From positions 39,741,141 to 39,805,140 of the forward strand of contig OZ024857.1 in NCBI GenBank assembly GCA_964017155.1: 64,000 nt of DNA, written 5' to 3'. Each line of letters opens with the position of its first letter. The stretch's first letter is position 1. The position numbers were made by a program, and so were the translations under genes. The stretch comes from Oasisia sp. SBJ-2009. Taxonomy: Eukaryota > Annelida > Polychaeta > Sabellida > Siboglinidae. The notes beneath the pieces were generated by a model. The model was not told the DNA's origin and made no database searches. It worked only from the letters and a program-made list of their open reading frames with translations. Shown one piece after another: positions 37,774 to 48,239 of the stretch.

Positions 37774-39252
37774 ATTCATCAGATGAAAGCCGACTTCACA
37801 AGTGTGATTATTTAAATGTAGATTGGACTGATGGTACATAAGTTATAGATAAATAGACAGCACAGTGTTGTTTCACGATGTTCTGATAGGTGTATCTTAG
37901 AGATGTGGATGCAGTAAAAACATTTTGTGATGTCATAGGTATCTGGGTAATTTTTCACAGCCAATTTACCTTTTTTGTTATGTTTTGGATTATAATTACA
38001 GATCTGGTAAACCTTTTCAAAACCTTTGTACATTGGGTGTTAGTCTTGCCAAGTTTTGTTTGTCATTTTCTTGCCATACACTAATCATTATAGTATATAG
38101 TTTACAATCATGCATGATCGAGAAAATAATGTTGTATATCAGGAATATGCAGACGATACTGGTAATTTGTGAGATATAAATTTTGTATCTTTCTATCAAC
38201 CAGTATCGAACAGGTGTCATATAATTACATATTACATGTATGATAGATTCCTGGATTAATTGTATATCAGTTATTTTCTTGTATGGTTGTCTATGAAGTT
38301 TAGCAACTAAGCACATCATACAAATGCATTGTACATAATATATATATTATAGTTATACATTAAACATTACTGTGTACTGCATATATCACAAGTAATCTTG
38401 AGAGTTTGCTGGATTGATATTTATGGAAACACTTAGATGTCCTGTACAATTTAAATATTTATCACAATTCGAATGTAACTGTAGTGGGGGTGAAGCATAG
38501 GATAACTCAAATGAGTACCAGCAGTAGCTAATTAAGCTGCACAGTATACTGCCGGGAGTTATTAACTGTAGTATACAAGAATGTAATGATGTAACATAGT
38601 ACTTCCATGCTGAACTAATGTACAGTCAGGTTATGTTTGTGTCTAGCTGTTGTGTGTAAAAAGTATACAGTAAGTTGGATATTAGTTAAGAAAATGTATA
38701 AAAAATTGTTTGTGTTATTCTCTGTAAATATTCACATTGTTGCATTTGTAATGTGAACTGGCTTATTTGCCATAATTCCATGCCACCAAGTTATTGAACA
38801 TATCAGTTTGTTTATTTTTATTTAGCCAAATGTAATTGTTCTTAGTTCAAATAATTATTCAGCTCAGCTCTTAGTTCATTACTCATTACTTTATTGATAC
38901 ACTTAGTTTTCTACATGTTATTCACCAGGTGGCACCAGTGTGTGCAATTGTAGCCGATAGGTGGCAGCACTTGATGTCTTTTTTTACTGCAGTTTTCATG
39001 TCTTCAATTAACTTAGAAAAGGCATTTAAGATACATGCATGCAAAATAAATATTTTTGTATTGTGTATTCATTCGTATTGAAAGGGTAATCGGGCCATCC
39101 AAGAGGCACTGTTCTGGTGCATTTGTTGAATAAGAACTTGCAGCATTTATATGTGGCAATAAATCATGACTGCATATTATGATTTTTAGATGGACAAAAA
39201 CTGTTTCTATACATAATTATATTACTGTTATACTTGTTCAACTGCTGGTTGA

Positions 39253-39258
39253 AATAAA
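39253..39258 (+). terminator. Poly(A) signal AATAAA, candidate end of the proline-rich gene
   Basis: AATAAA is followed 20-30 bases later by TGTGTGTCGTTTT, a GU/U-rich downstream element. Another AATAAA is at 39158-39163. It is the last good plus-strand signal before the FDPS transcription unit. Confidence 0.45.
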
Positions 39259-39329
39259 AATGTTCATTTCATTGTGTGTCGTTTTAAATTATACACATCA
39301 ACATCGTTTGATTTAGCCTACAAAAATAC

Positions 39330-39335
39330 TTTATT
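39330..39335 (-). terminator. Poly(A) signal AATAAA, candidate end of FDPS
   Basis: The first canonical AATAAA on the minus strand after the FDPS stop at 40924. It is followed by the GU-rich TGTTGATGTGT. A variant ATTAAA at 39643-39648 is an alternative. This gives a 3' UTR of about 1.6 kb. Confidence 0.5.
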
Positions 39336-40074
39336 GTGGCAAATTACAAGATACATCAGTACTGCACATTTTAAACTCATTGTTAGTATTTTACTTGAGC
39401 CTGCGAGAAGAATTATGACAAAAAGTCACGTCAAAATATGTTGGTGGATGATCCCATCCCCAAGACAGAAATATATTCTGTCAATTGGCTAAGGAGATAA
39501 ACACTGTGATATTGGAAAACATGAACACGTTATCAGAGACAATCTCAAGGTTCTGAAGGATTCCAAATCTGTAACGGAAAAATTCAACTGCCACACATAT
39601 ATTGTAGATAGCAAAAAAGTACAATAGGCTAGATATAAAATGTTTAATATTCTGTTGTCTAAAGTGACGATCGTACTCGGTATAACATGCCACATCTTTG
39701 CTACTTGCCTATACATCTTGTGGCACTAACACGTCATTGCACGCATCACAAGACAACTGCGCCTTTATCAACGTATCTTACATAGTATGCTCCATCACTG
39801 TGTTAAAGCGAGCTCAAGACAGTTGGATATTCCTAGAGTCAATCCCGCCTAAAATACAACATTATGTCCAAGAGCAAACCACAGTGAAATAAGTTATTCA
39901 GTGAACTGAACAGGTGTTAAATTGCAATACTGAAGAATAATTTCCGGAGGAATAAACAAGCACACATGGTGCTCCTGCAAATCTGTACATAATTGTGCGT
40001 GTATATATATTCATTTCTATACAAAACCATAATGTGCATGGCTTCTATTATACTCTTCTAATTACTCACACGAC

Positions 40075-40166
40075 AGTGAGCTACTCTACAAGATTCAAGA
40101 ACAGATACACACATTTCAGCAGTGAGCTACTCTACAAGATTCAAGAACAGATACACGCATTTCAGG
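40075..40166. repeat. 46-bp direct tandem duplication in the FDPS 3' UTR
   Basis: Two adjacent copies start AGTGAGCTACTCTACAAG at 40075 and 40121 and differ at one or two positions. Confidence 0.92.
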
Positions 40167-40923
40167 AGAGGGTACTTGAAGCAACCTTCGTGCAATCATA
40201 CTAACGTTGACTTACGATAGCAGTTAGTAACAGTTTATGATAAGTATACATTTTATGTTATTCTAAGCCTACATAATACTTGCTGAGTACATTAATACAA
40301 ACATTATCAGTTCATTGTGGCAATATTTCTAACTGATACATACAATAACATTTGCCCGGATTAGTTTCATTCAACAAAATACCAGTTTACAAGTTAGATA
40401 TTGTTGAAAAATATACTACATTTAACATACCGATGAAATCTTCACCTTTCTTTCATACAAATCATTATCTTGCACATCCTACAAACCATCTCAACACGAT
40501 TAAAAACCGGTAACAAAGCCTTAAATATAAGGCAGAGTCAAAAAGACCAACTTGTTGATTAGCCAGCAGCTTTTTAACAAGAAATGTTCACATCATGTTA
40601 GCCATTTTCTGTTTGTGCATCTCTCTCTGTCCAATATCTCGCGACTGGAAAATTATGAACAAGAGAATGGTTGAACCAATACTCAAGATTGCACGCATTT
40701 AGGGGAGGTCTCGTAAGTGATCCAAATATTCTCAACTCATGTGGCACGATTGCCAGTACCTTATCCACCATATTACTGATTTCCACAAGAGCAGCTGTGT
40801 GCATTAATATGTGTTTCATGTGACAGATGGCGTCACTGTCAAACTTTTCCCCTGGTCACGACCTTCACAATGCTTACATGACCTCCCCTTACCCTGCATT
40901 CACGTCGCTATCATAAACACATG

Positions 40924-41124
40924 TTATCTATCTCGCTTGTAGATTTTCTCTGCATACGCCGTGAACATCTTGCGTGGCAACGAGACGTCCAACTGGTCGA
41001 TCAACTGGATGAGTTCGTTGTAGCTGTTCTCCTCGTAATCTGCGTAGACTCGCTGCAGTTTCAACTCCCTGTAAACAGCCTTCACTTTCGCTACACACTC
41101 TGCATCTTTCTTCGCGTAGTTCTC
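40924..41124 (-). CDS. FDPS: FDPS last coding exon
   Basis: Residues 290-355 and TAA. From [10 protein letters not shown] through KVKAVYREL and YEENSY to KIYKRDR, the C-terminal tail that closes over IPP in the family. Confidence 0.94.
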   Translation of the reverse strand, partial: ENYAKKDAECVAKVKAVYRELKLQRVYADYEENSYNELIQLIDQLDVSLPRKMFTAYAEKIYKRDR

Positions 41125-44100
41125 CTACAATCCCAAAAACCATGTTTGTTTATCAAAACTATCCTGGAAACCATACTGAACCTGGAGCAAAACACAAAGC
41201 CATCAGTTATCATAGCATTTTTATATTTAAAAATATGACAGAGGACCAAACAAATTAATAAAAAGTATGTTTTTAATTTACGGATGCAAAAGTTAAACAG
41301 TGGTTGATAAAATAACCAAACTTGTAGTGCCTTACAGGGGTCATCCAAAATCTATAAAAGTCAAGATCCATTGAAAATGCCATCAACATTATAAAGTTTG
41401 AGGCCTTTAAGGCATGGTCTTCTAAGGCTGTAAGTCACAACATACGTTAAGGTGTGTTAGGTCCTCACCACACACTCCTGGTAAATAAACTGTGACAATG
41501 GTGACACCTAGTAATTGTAACATGAAAACTAATAGCAGTTTCAAACTTATGGCACCACTCCTTGCAGAGCATACAGCTAACAAGTGACATGAGACACCAA
41601 CCTCCAGGACCTGTCGTTGTTCAGCACTGACTCGTGTGAGGGCCTGCACTATCAACCAGCCACACTTGTTGTCCTCTATATCAGTGCCCACCTTTCCTGT
41701 CAGTGCCGGGTCTCCAAAACAGTCTATGTAGTCATCCTACAAATGAGCAATGCAGTCATAGAGCGCTAGACCTTTGACAAGTTTTTTCACTCTACATTGC
41801 TCCAGTTCACTCAGCTGTATAAATGAGTACCTGACTATAGACAGTGGTGGATATGTGTACGAGCAGTCTTCGCGCATTAATTGTAGCATATGGCTGGATG
41901 CTTCCCAGAGAAGCCAAAATGGTGTCTGAGTGAACAGGTCTGTCAGGGAAGTACGAATACGAATACATTTATTAGAACATCTAAGTAGCCTATTAAAGGG
42001 CCAATATGTAAAAAAAATAATAGATAAAAATAAAAAAGGTTATAAGTTAGATAAATGTAAAATTGTAGAAAAACAGATAAAATAATGAGCAATATACAGG
42101 ATGTGATTGTAAAATAAATATGCACTTAATTCATATAAATAAACACCTTTTGAAAAGTAAGTTATATAAACAACTTACTGACTTTAAAATATATATATAT
42201 AATAAATAATAATAAAGTTATATGCGAGACATGATGACTATCTTACAGATTAACTGTGTACAATGAATTGGCCCAGCTAATCCACATTGGGCCATTTACT
42301 ATTTCAAAGCAATTGTACATAACCCTAATCAAGTCATTATTTATGTTAAAAATGCGTCTTTTAAAACCATAAATATTTTTACGCAATAGGGCGTCAAAAG
42401 TAAAGCGTAAAGCGCTTTGAATGGTCCTGAGGACTGGATACTGCGCTATATAAGAACTTGCCTTATAGATCATCTTACAAATGAGCGATTTAGTGAAGAT
42501 TTATCCGACAAATGAGCACTGTGGTTTAGACTCATCCTACAAATGTGCACTGTGGTTTAGACTCATCCTACAAATGTGCACTGTGGTTTAGACTCATCCT
42601 ACAAATGTGGACTGTGGTTTAGACTCATCCTACAAATGTGCACTGTGGTTTAGACTCATCCTACAAATGTGGACTGTGGTTTAGACTCATCCTACAAATG
42701 TGCACTGTGGTTTAGACTCATCCTACAAATGTGGACTGTGGTTTAGACTCATCCTACAAATGTGCACTGTGGTTTAGACTCATCCTACAAATGTGCACTG
42801 TGGTTTAGACTCATCCTACAAATGTGCACTGTGGTTTAGACTCATCCTACAAATGTGCACTGTGGTTTAGACTCATCCTACAAATGAGCACTGTGGTTTA
42901 GACTCATCCTACAAATGAGCACTGTGGTTTAGACTCATCCTACAAATGTGCACTGTGGTTTAGACTCATCCTACAAATGTGCACTGTGGTTTAGACTCAT
43001 CCTACAAATGAGCACTGTGGTTTAGACTCATCCTACAAATGTGCACTGCAGTAACAACATAGTCTACAGATGAGAAACAGAGTTGTGATTGATCCTACGA
43101 ACTAAGCACTTTGTGGCAAATCAGCTGCAGTCTTACTTCAGAAATCTAACCATTATAACAAGGATACTGTATCTGTAAATGACCTACATTTTATTTGTAT
43201 CTAATCCAATCAAGAGTTGTAAAAACAGTAAAATGTGTTAGCTATAATGGAGGTGATTTACAACCACTCAGAAGTTAGCGCCCGCTTGTAGGTGAATGAC
43301 CTCTGTCATTCTTGCATATCTTAATGACAAAGTTTAGAGAGACACGTGTAGCAAACTAACATACCTGGATCTGGAAGAACTCGCCCATCTTTAGCAAGAT
43401 CATCCTGGCGCTGTCAAACGCTGCCTCATCCTTAATGCCAGCCTTCAATCAACACATGATTACAGGTATATTAACAATAGATAGTAGGGTTTAAAATATC
43501 CAACAGTTCTTAATAAACATATATGCACTTATTGTATAAACATTAGGAGGGTTATGATAAGGTTTTCAATGTAACTGAATGTAATGTAATTCCTGCTGTA
43601 CGGGAAAGCATATAGTAGCATTGCAATACATCACTAACTCACCATATGCATGGCCAGGGCAACAGGAAGGTAGAACGAGTAGAAGGCAGTCTTGTACTTG
43701 ACGATGGCATTGTAGCGTTCAATTGTGTAATTAGAGAAGTCGATGTGATCTGTGGGCGCTGTGATCAGGTCCAACGTCTGACCAGTGATGGTCTGTAATG
43801 TCACCTGTAAACACACAAGATTAAATATATGACTAAACTCTTCGACTTATGATTAACTTATCTCTCTCATTATCCACATGCATGAGGCCAAAGTATAATT
43901 GTGCTCGTATTTCAGAATTGTCTTTCTCTAAATAAAGTCCACTACAGGTTACATATCTACCCTGTATAGGATCTTTTACTTCCCCTGGCATAAGCATCAG
44001 ATAAACAGGATGAATTCTTCTGAGAGTCACAGGCAAAATGGGCTGAATGGCACTGCCTATATATGATATCCAGAGTTTAATAAAAAGGGTGTACATCTGT

Positions 44101-47100
44101 TTAAATTGTTGAGAGAATTTACTCCAGCTGTGAAGTCTTCTAACTGGCGAAAACCAATAGCCAGGTCAATATTTAGTCTTTAACCCTTCGCATTTGTTTG
44201 TCACATAGGTTTTGAGAAAACAAGGAAAGGCCGCAACATCAACGCAGACACTCATATCACTTTTTACATGAACATTTCAATTTCAAGAATCGCTGGACTT
44301 TATTCCTGACAGGAATTAAATAAACAAACAATGTTTCTAATGATTTTATCAAAACTACATATAAAAAGTTGTACAACATTACAAATGAGCTAACTTATTA
44401 GTGGTTGCTTGAGGTAAATTTGTAATAAGACAAATATGTAGAACAGAGGAAATGCATGTATGCATGATTCTTTTAAAATAGTACATTACTATGAACTGAA
44501 AGAAGAATGGTGATGAAAGCAAACCTCATGCATCAGTTCAATCAGTTCAACATAGTATGGCTTTGACTTGAAATACTTCTTCAGGATTGTATAGATTGTG
44601 TTCTCAATGTAGATGGAGTCATTGGTAGCAATGAGCCCAACTTTCTCCTGAAACAGAGAATGAGAGATGAAGGAGTTATATCAACCTACCGTAATACCTG
44701 TCAAGATATAATGAAGAACAGATCAGACTGTTTGTCTGAAAGTACTTATCATAAAATACACCAAATGAATGTAAAAACTATCAATGATAATACATTTTGA
44801 AAGTGAGAGGTAATCATAGCTTTATGCAGAGACCCGTCCACCTGTCATTTGGAAGGGTAAAAACCACTGTGGATGGGTAGTAATATGGGTGGACGGGTAA
44901 AACAAATGAAGGAGAAAAAAGTCTTCCAAAACCATAGATATTGTCAGTTATGCCTCAAAAGTGAGTTTAAATGGTGTCACATGTGTGTTTGTAGTCCATT
45001 TTAGGTAATGAGACATGTTTAAAGTTTGTAAACTGGCTTAACAGTTAACATCCATGTGTCCATCAAAACATGTGTGACTGGCAATAATATGATCCTGCAT
45101 AAAGCCCTGGAGGTAATTAACACACATACACACTACATAGTATTTCACACACAAGCAAGCACCCATGTGCATGCTCATGCACACACACAAACACTGAATT
45201 GTTCGACTCTGTGTACTGGTTATGTAGATTCCTTGCCAACCTCCTACTGCTGCATGCTTCATGTAAAACATTTTGCTCTAGGTAACAGACAATACATTGT
45301 CATGGCATCCTTTTATCAAGCGTTATTATCATTCAATTCGTAAAGTTTTTCACAACTCTTTATTTGGCAATCTCTCTTGTCAATGTCATTTTGTGCATGA
45401 CATTTTGTGTTTCCAAGGTAACTTATAATACATCTTATTTATAGGCAATTACCTGTACTGTTTTTTTCACAGACAATATCCTGTCGGTGTACATGTTCCA
45501 GGGCAGTATTTAAAGTGTGAACAATTCATCACATGTTTGACATGTTGCCTGCTTTCAGTGATACTTTATGTGTGGAAAAGTCAGGTAACAACGTAACAGT
45601 ATACTTTACAACTACAGCGCTCTGAAGCCATGGCATATCAGGTTACAGTACGTTACACATTTCACGCAAGCGTGATAACAAATTACTTCATTAAATTCAC
45701 CTAGTTGCCGCAGTAACAACATTGCCAAAATTCACTGTTCATCTGGTTGCATATTATCTAGCAGAGTAAGTTAACAAAATCAGTTGGAAAAATGAAGACT
45801 GAGACAGAATGACAGTATAAATCGAGTTTTTGATAGAACAGGTTAAACTACTAAGAATGGAAAATTATCACAGATAACAGAGAATGACATGGAGAGAGTT
45901 GACAAGAGAACTGGGAGGAACTACCAACTGAGTGAGGAAGAAAAGTGGAAAAAGAAGACATGATATGCAAAAACAAATTGTCTTTAGACGGAATGAAAAC
46001 CTTTTTATTTGATGAAAAAGAATTGCATAAGCCTCATCATGGACTACAGAACAAAAGAGGAGAAATACATACTAAATCACAGACGTACCAATTTATACCA
46101 GCAGGGCTGTCCCCTGCGAGTAACGGAGCCGTCCATTATGTCATCCGCAACCAAGAAGAACGCTTGAAGCTGCAGGAGTAAAACACATCCAAGTGATACG
46201 AGCTGTGATTAACTGGTGGTCACAAACCTACACCAATTACTAAATGATGGACTGTTTAATGCAATTACCAACTGCTAGGTTGTCGCGTCATAAAGAAACA
46301 CTTCCTCTGGTTACAAGGCGTTGCCTACACTTGTTAGTTTCATACATTTTAACGGTGTGCAAAACCATGCATCAGTAGTAAACAGGTTTCACTTTGTCTT
46401 ACACTAGTAGCTCACAGATGTATTTATAGTTTTGATTATACAATAATAACAGTACTGAATACTAATGCGATACAATAAAAATACTTAATAATGATAATTA
46501 GATTAATTTTCCCAAATGAGGTTAGGTTGTTTCAAAATGACTACATAATCTTCATACGGATTAAAGCCTGCTGCCTTATACAGAAATATAAATTCTGTGT
46601 AACAAAACGAATAGTGACTGTAGTAAGTTATATCACATGTCTCACTATTACTCCAACTAAGCTCTTGTTGACATCCTACTGTAAAAATGTAATTGATTTT
46701 GTCTTACATGTATGACACAGAGGTGTACAGTTACTGAATTTATGATACAGTTTAGAACTACTGGAATGAAAGTTGAGCACTTACAAACTCGACACACCAG
46801 CCCAGGATGCGGGCCAGTTTGAGGTCCTCTTCTGTTGCCTTGTCCCCAACTAGATACTGGTAGGAGTGGACGACGGTCAAGCCACGATTCTTCTTTCCAT
46901 GTGGACAGTTGTACTCCAGCACCTGCAGATTACATCAATGTCATCAGGTCAAATAATTGTAAACAGCACAATAAAAACGTATCAGCAAGTGTTTAAACTT
47001 TATTTCAACTGTATTCAAAAGTTTACTGCATCATGTACACTCATGAATAGCATAATTGAACATGTTAAAGAAAGTGTCTAAAGGTATTGTGTAAATTGTT

Positions 47101-48220
47101 TAGATTACAATTTCAGATGGACTTACTTTAAATAACGTAAACAAATTGTAAAACACGTACTGCTGCATGGATGTAAATAATGGTAAAACAATAACCAGAG
47201 AAAATCATGAAGCAGCACACATGTGATTTCATAGAAGAATATTTTACTTAGAGACAGTTAGAGTATCAACTGGCAGAACCGAAATGAAACAATCCTTTGA
47301 ACAGCAAATAATAAAAGGAAAATCACAACCAAAATTATAAAATAGAAAGTTCTGGAAGAAAAGAAGCAAAAGTCAACATAACTAACATTAGTTTAGCAGC
47401 CAGGAAACAGCACATTAGAACTTTGCAACTTGCAACACATAACTGTAGAAACTGGAAGACCATGACCACCAACGACTGTAGTAAATATAACAACTAGAAG
47501 AATAAAATAAAACAAGATCCCTACCTCCTTGTACCATGTCATTGCGTCTGCGACCTCGCTGTCTTTCAAGCCATCCTTTGTCATCAACTGCACCAATTCT
47601 GGGAAGACATCATCAAAGGCCTTCATGTCACTGATCTGTTTCATCTTTTTAAGTTCTGGTGAAGAATCTCCCATGTTTACACACTCTGAAAAATACATTA
47701 TTTATCGAATCATGTAATGAAAATTTCACAGCGGAAAATTTTTAGCCACAATTCTCCACAAATGTAATCTTACACATTTGTTATGCGTTAATATGATGTA
47801 TCTGAATCAAATATTCTGTGTCCGCTGTCCACACAAAGCATAAGTGAGTTAATTTCACATGTACAATTACACAGCTTGGAATAATTTTAGAAAGGACATT
47901 TGGCATTGCAAACAATTGAACATCACAAAGAGGTTTGTACGAGGTTTATAGAAACAAAGTACAATTATAATCAACAATTTGTACAGAAAACATGTGAACT
48001 AGTAATTAATTGAACAAATTAATTAGTGATAACTATACGTTAGAAATACTAATACATTAATAAATCTCATGAGTTTTGAAGTTCCAAATCTGCCACAAAG
48101 TTTTGTAGTCTTATAAAAATCCTCTAAACCCTGTCTGTGTGGTGTGGAGTTTCTCTCAAACACAATAAAATCTACAGACTTACCATCATCGTCACCACAA
48201 ACAGTCTGTTCTCTTAACAT
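40924..48220 (-). CDS. FDPS: Farnesyl pyrophosphate synthase
   Basis: Cytosolic/peroxisomal prenyltransferase that condenses DMAPP/GPP with IPP to farnesyl diphosphate in the mevalonate pathway. Exons in transcript order: 48220-48184, 47685-47525, 46922-46785, 46169-46089, 44647-44525, 43804-43643, 43442-43365, 41736-41602, 41124-40924. The eight core exons give 355 aa from Met at 47674, the usual family length; the first exon adds 16 residues in frame. Seen (355-aa numbering): KKNRG (60-64); first Asp-rich motif DDIMD (105-109) followed by RRGQ; Phe-Phe at 100-101, the chain-length determinant that favours C15; GQTLDL and [12 protein letters not shown]; second Asp-rich motif DDYID (245-249); C-terminal KIYKR typical of the family. 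All introns inside the core are phase 0. The family call is secure; the first exon is probable. Confidence 0.95.
41602..41736 (-). CDS. FDPS: FDPS exon with second aspartate-rich motif
   Basis: Residues 245-289. Begins directly with DDYID, then CFGDP and [12 protein letters not shown] (the conserved Lys/Asp loop). Family consensus is DDYLD; Ile for Leu is conservative and leaves all metal-binding Asp intact. Confidence 0.95.
41945..42470 (-). repeat. Interspersed-repeat remnant in an FDPS intron
   Basis: The minus-strand 3' side ends with a GTATTCGTATTCGTAC tail (41950-41966). The other end has AAAGCGCTTTGAATG and TGCGCTATATAAGAAC, as in the remnant near 12.0 kb. It is very A+T rich inside and lies between the true splice acceptor and the 31-bp array. 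Confidence 0.55.
42471..43060 (-). repeat. 31-bp minisatellite carrying copies of the FDPS 3' splice junction
   Basis: Nineteen units in strict 31-bp register (plus-strand CATCCTACAAATG at 42471, 42502, 42533 and so on to 43029), with degenerate copies beyond to about 43120. Plus-strand unit: CATCCTACAAATGTGCACTG then TGGTTTAGACT. On the minus strand each unit reads CTAAACCACAGTGCACATTT then GTAG|GATGA. The true acceptor of the next exon (41736) has TGCTCATTTGTAG|GATGA, and 18 bases are identical to the GAGCA-type units. Confidence 0.95.
43365..43442 (-). CDS. FDPS: FDPS exon before the second aspartate-rich motif
   Basis: Residues 219-244, ending MGEFFQIQ. Acceptor ATTGAAG has a poor pyrimidine tract; donor CAG|GTATGT is good. 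Confidence 0.9.
43643..43804 (-). CDS. FDPS: FDPS exon with GQTLDL and [12 protein letters not shown]
   Basis: Residues 165-218. Contains the conserved GQTLDL (Gln/Asp) and the [12 protein letters not shown] segment with the Lys-Thr pair of the active site. Confidence 0.95.
43968..44045 (-). mobile_element. SINE body fragment in an FDPS intron
   Basis: AGGATCTTTTACTTCCCCTG, GCATAAGCATCAG and TCACAGGCAAAATG match the body of the 34-kb SINE in the same orientation. No tRNA head remains. Confidence 0.65.
44525..44647 (-). CDS. FDPS: FDPS exon, helical segment
   Basis: Residues 124-164, from [10 protein letters not shown] to ELIELMHE. Acceptor CTGTTTCAG, donor GAG|GTTTGC, which is weaker than the others. 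Confidence 0.9.
44817..45115 (+). repeat. Older dispersed repeat, copy 2 (uninterrupted)
   Basis: Aligns with both halves of the repeat at 34098-34685, but without the roughly 300-bp SINE. It lies in an FDPS intron. Confidence 0.72.
46089..46169 (-). CDS. FDPS: FDPS exon with first aspartate-rich motif
   Basis: Residues 97-123. [17 protein letters not shown] carries the Mg2+/allylic-diphosphate site and the two Phe that limit product length. Donor TTG|GTACGT. Confidence 0.95.
46785..46922 (-). CDS. FDPS: FDPS exon, substrate-binding KxNRG segment
   Basis: Residues 51-96, from VLEYN to GWCVEF. Includes [11 protein letters not shown], whose Lys and Arg contact IPP pyrophosphate in the family. 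Acceptor CTGCAG, donor TTT|GTAAGT. Confidence 0.93.
47525..47685 (-). CDS. FDPS: FDPS exon with core start codon
   Basis: Acceptor TTTTTCAG, then AGTGTGTAAAC and ATG at 47674. It encodes residues 1-50 ([10 protein letters not shown] to WYKE) and ends at GAG|GTAGGG. Confidence 0.9.
48184..48220 (-). CDS. FDPS: FDPS candidate first coding exon
   Basis: ATG opens 12 codons ([12 protein letters not shown]) plus one base, then a strong donor GATG|GTAAGT. Joined to the acceptor at 47686 it makes Glu and runs in frame through CVN into the core Met. An in-frame TAG lies four codons upstream of the ATG. Initiation at the core Met (47674) would make the exon noncoding. Confidence 0.6.
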
Positions 48221-48239
48221 AAGGCAAACTACTTATAGT

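Noticed and set aside
40598..40819. 73-codon minus-strand frame
   Set aside because: It falls in the FDPS 3' UTR, directly after the stop codon's exon, without family similarity.
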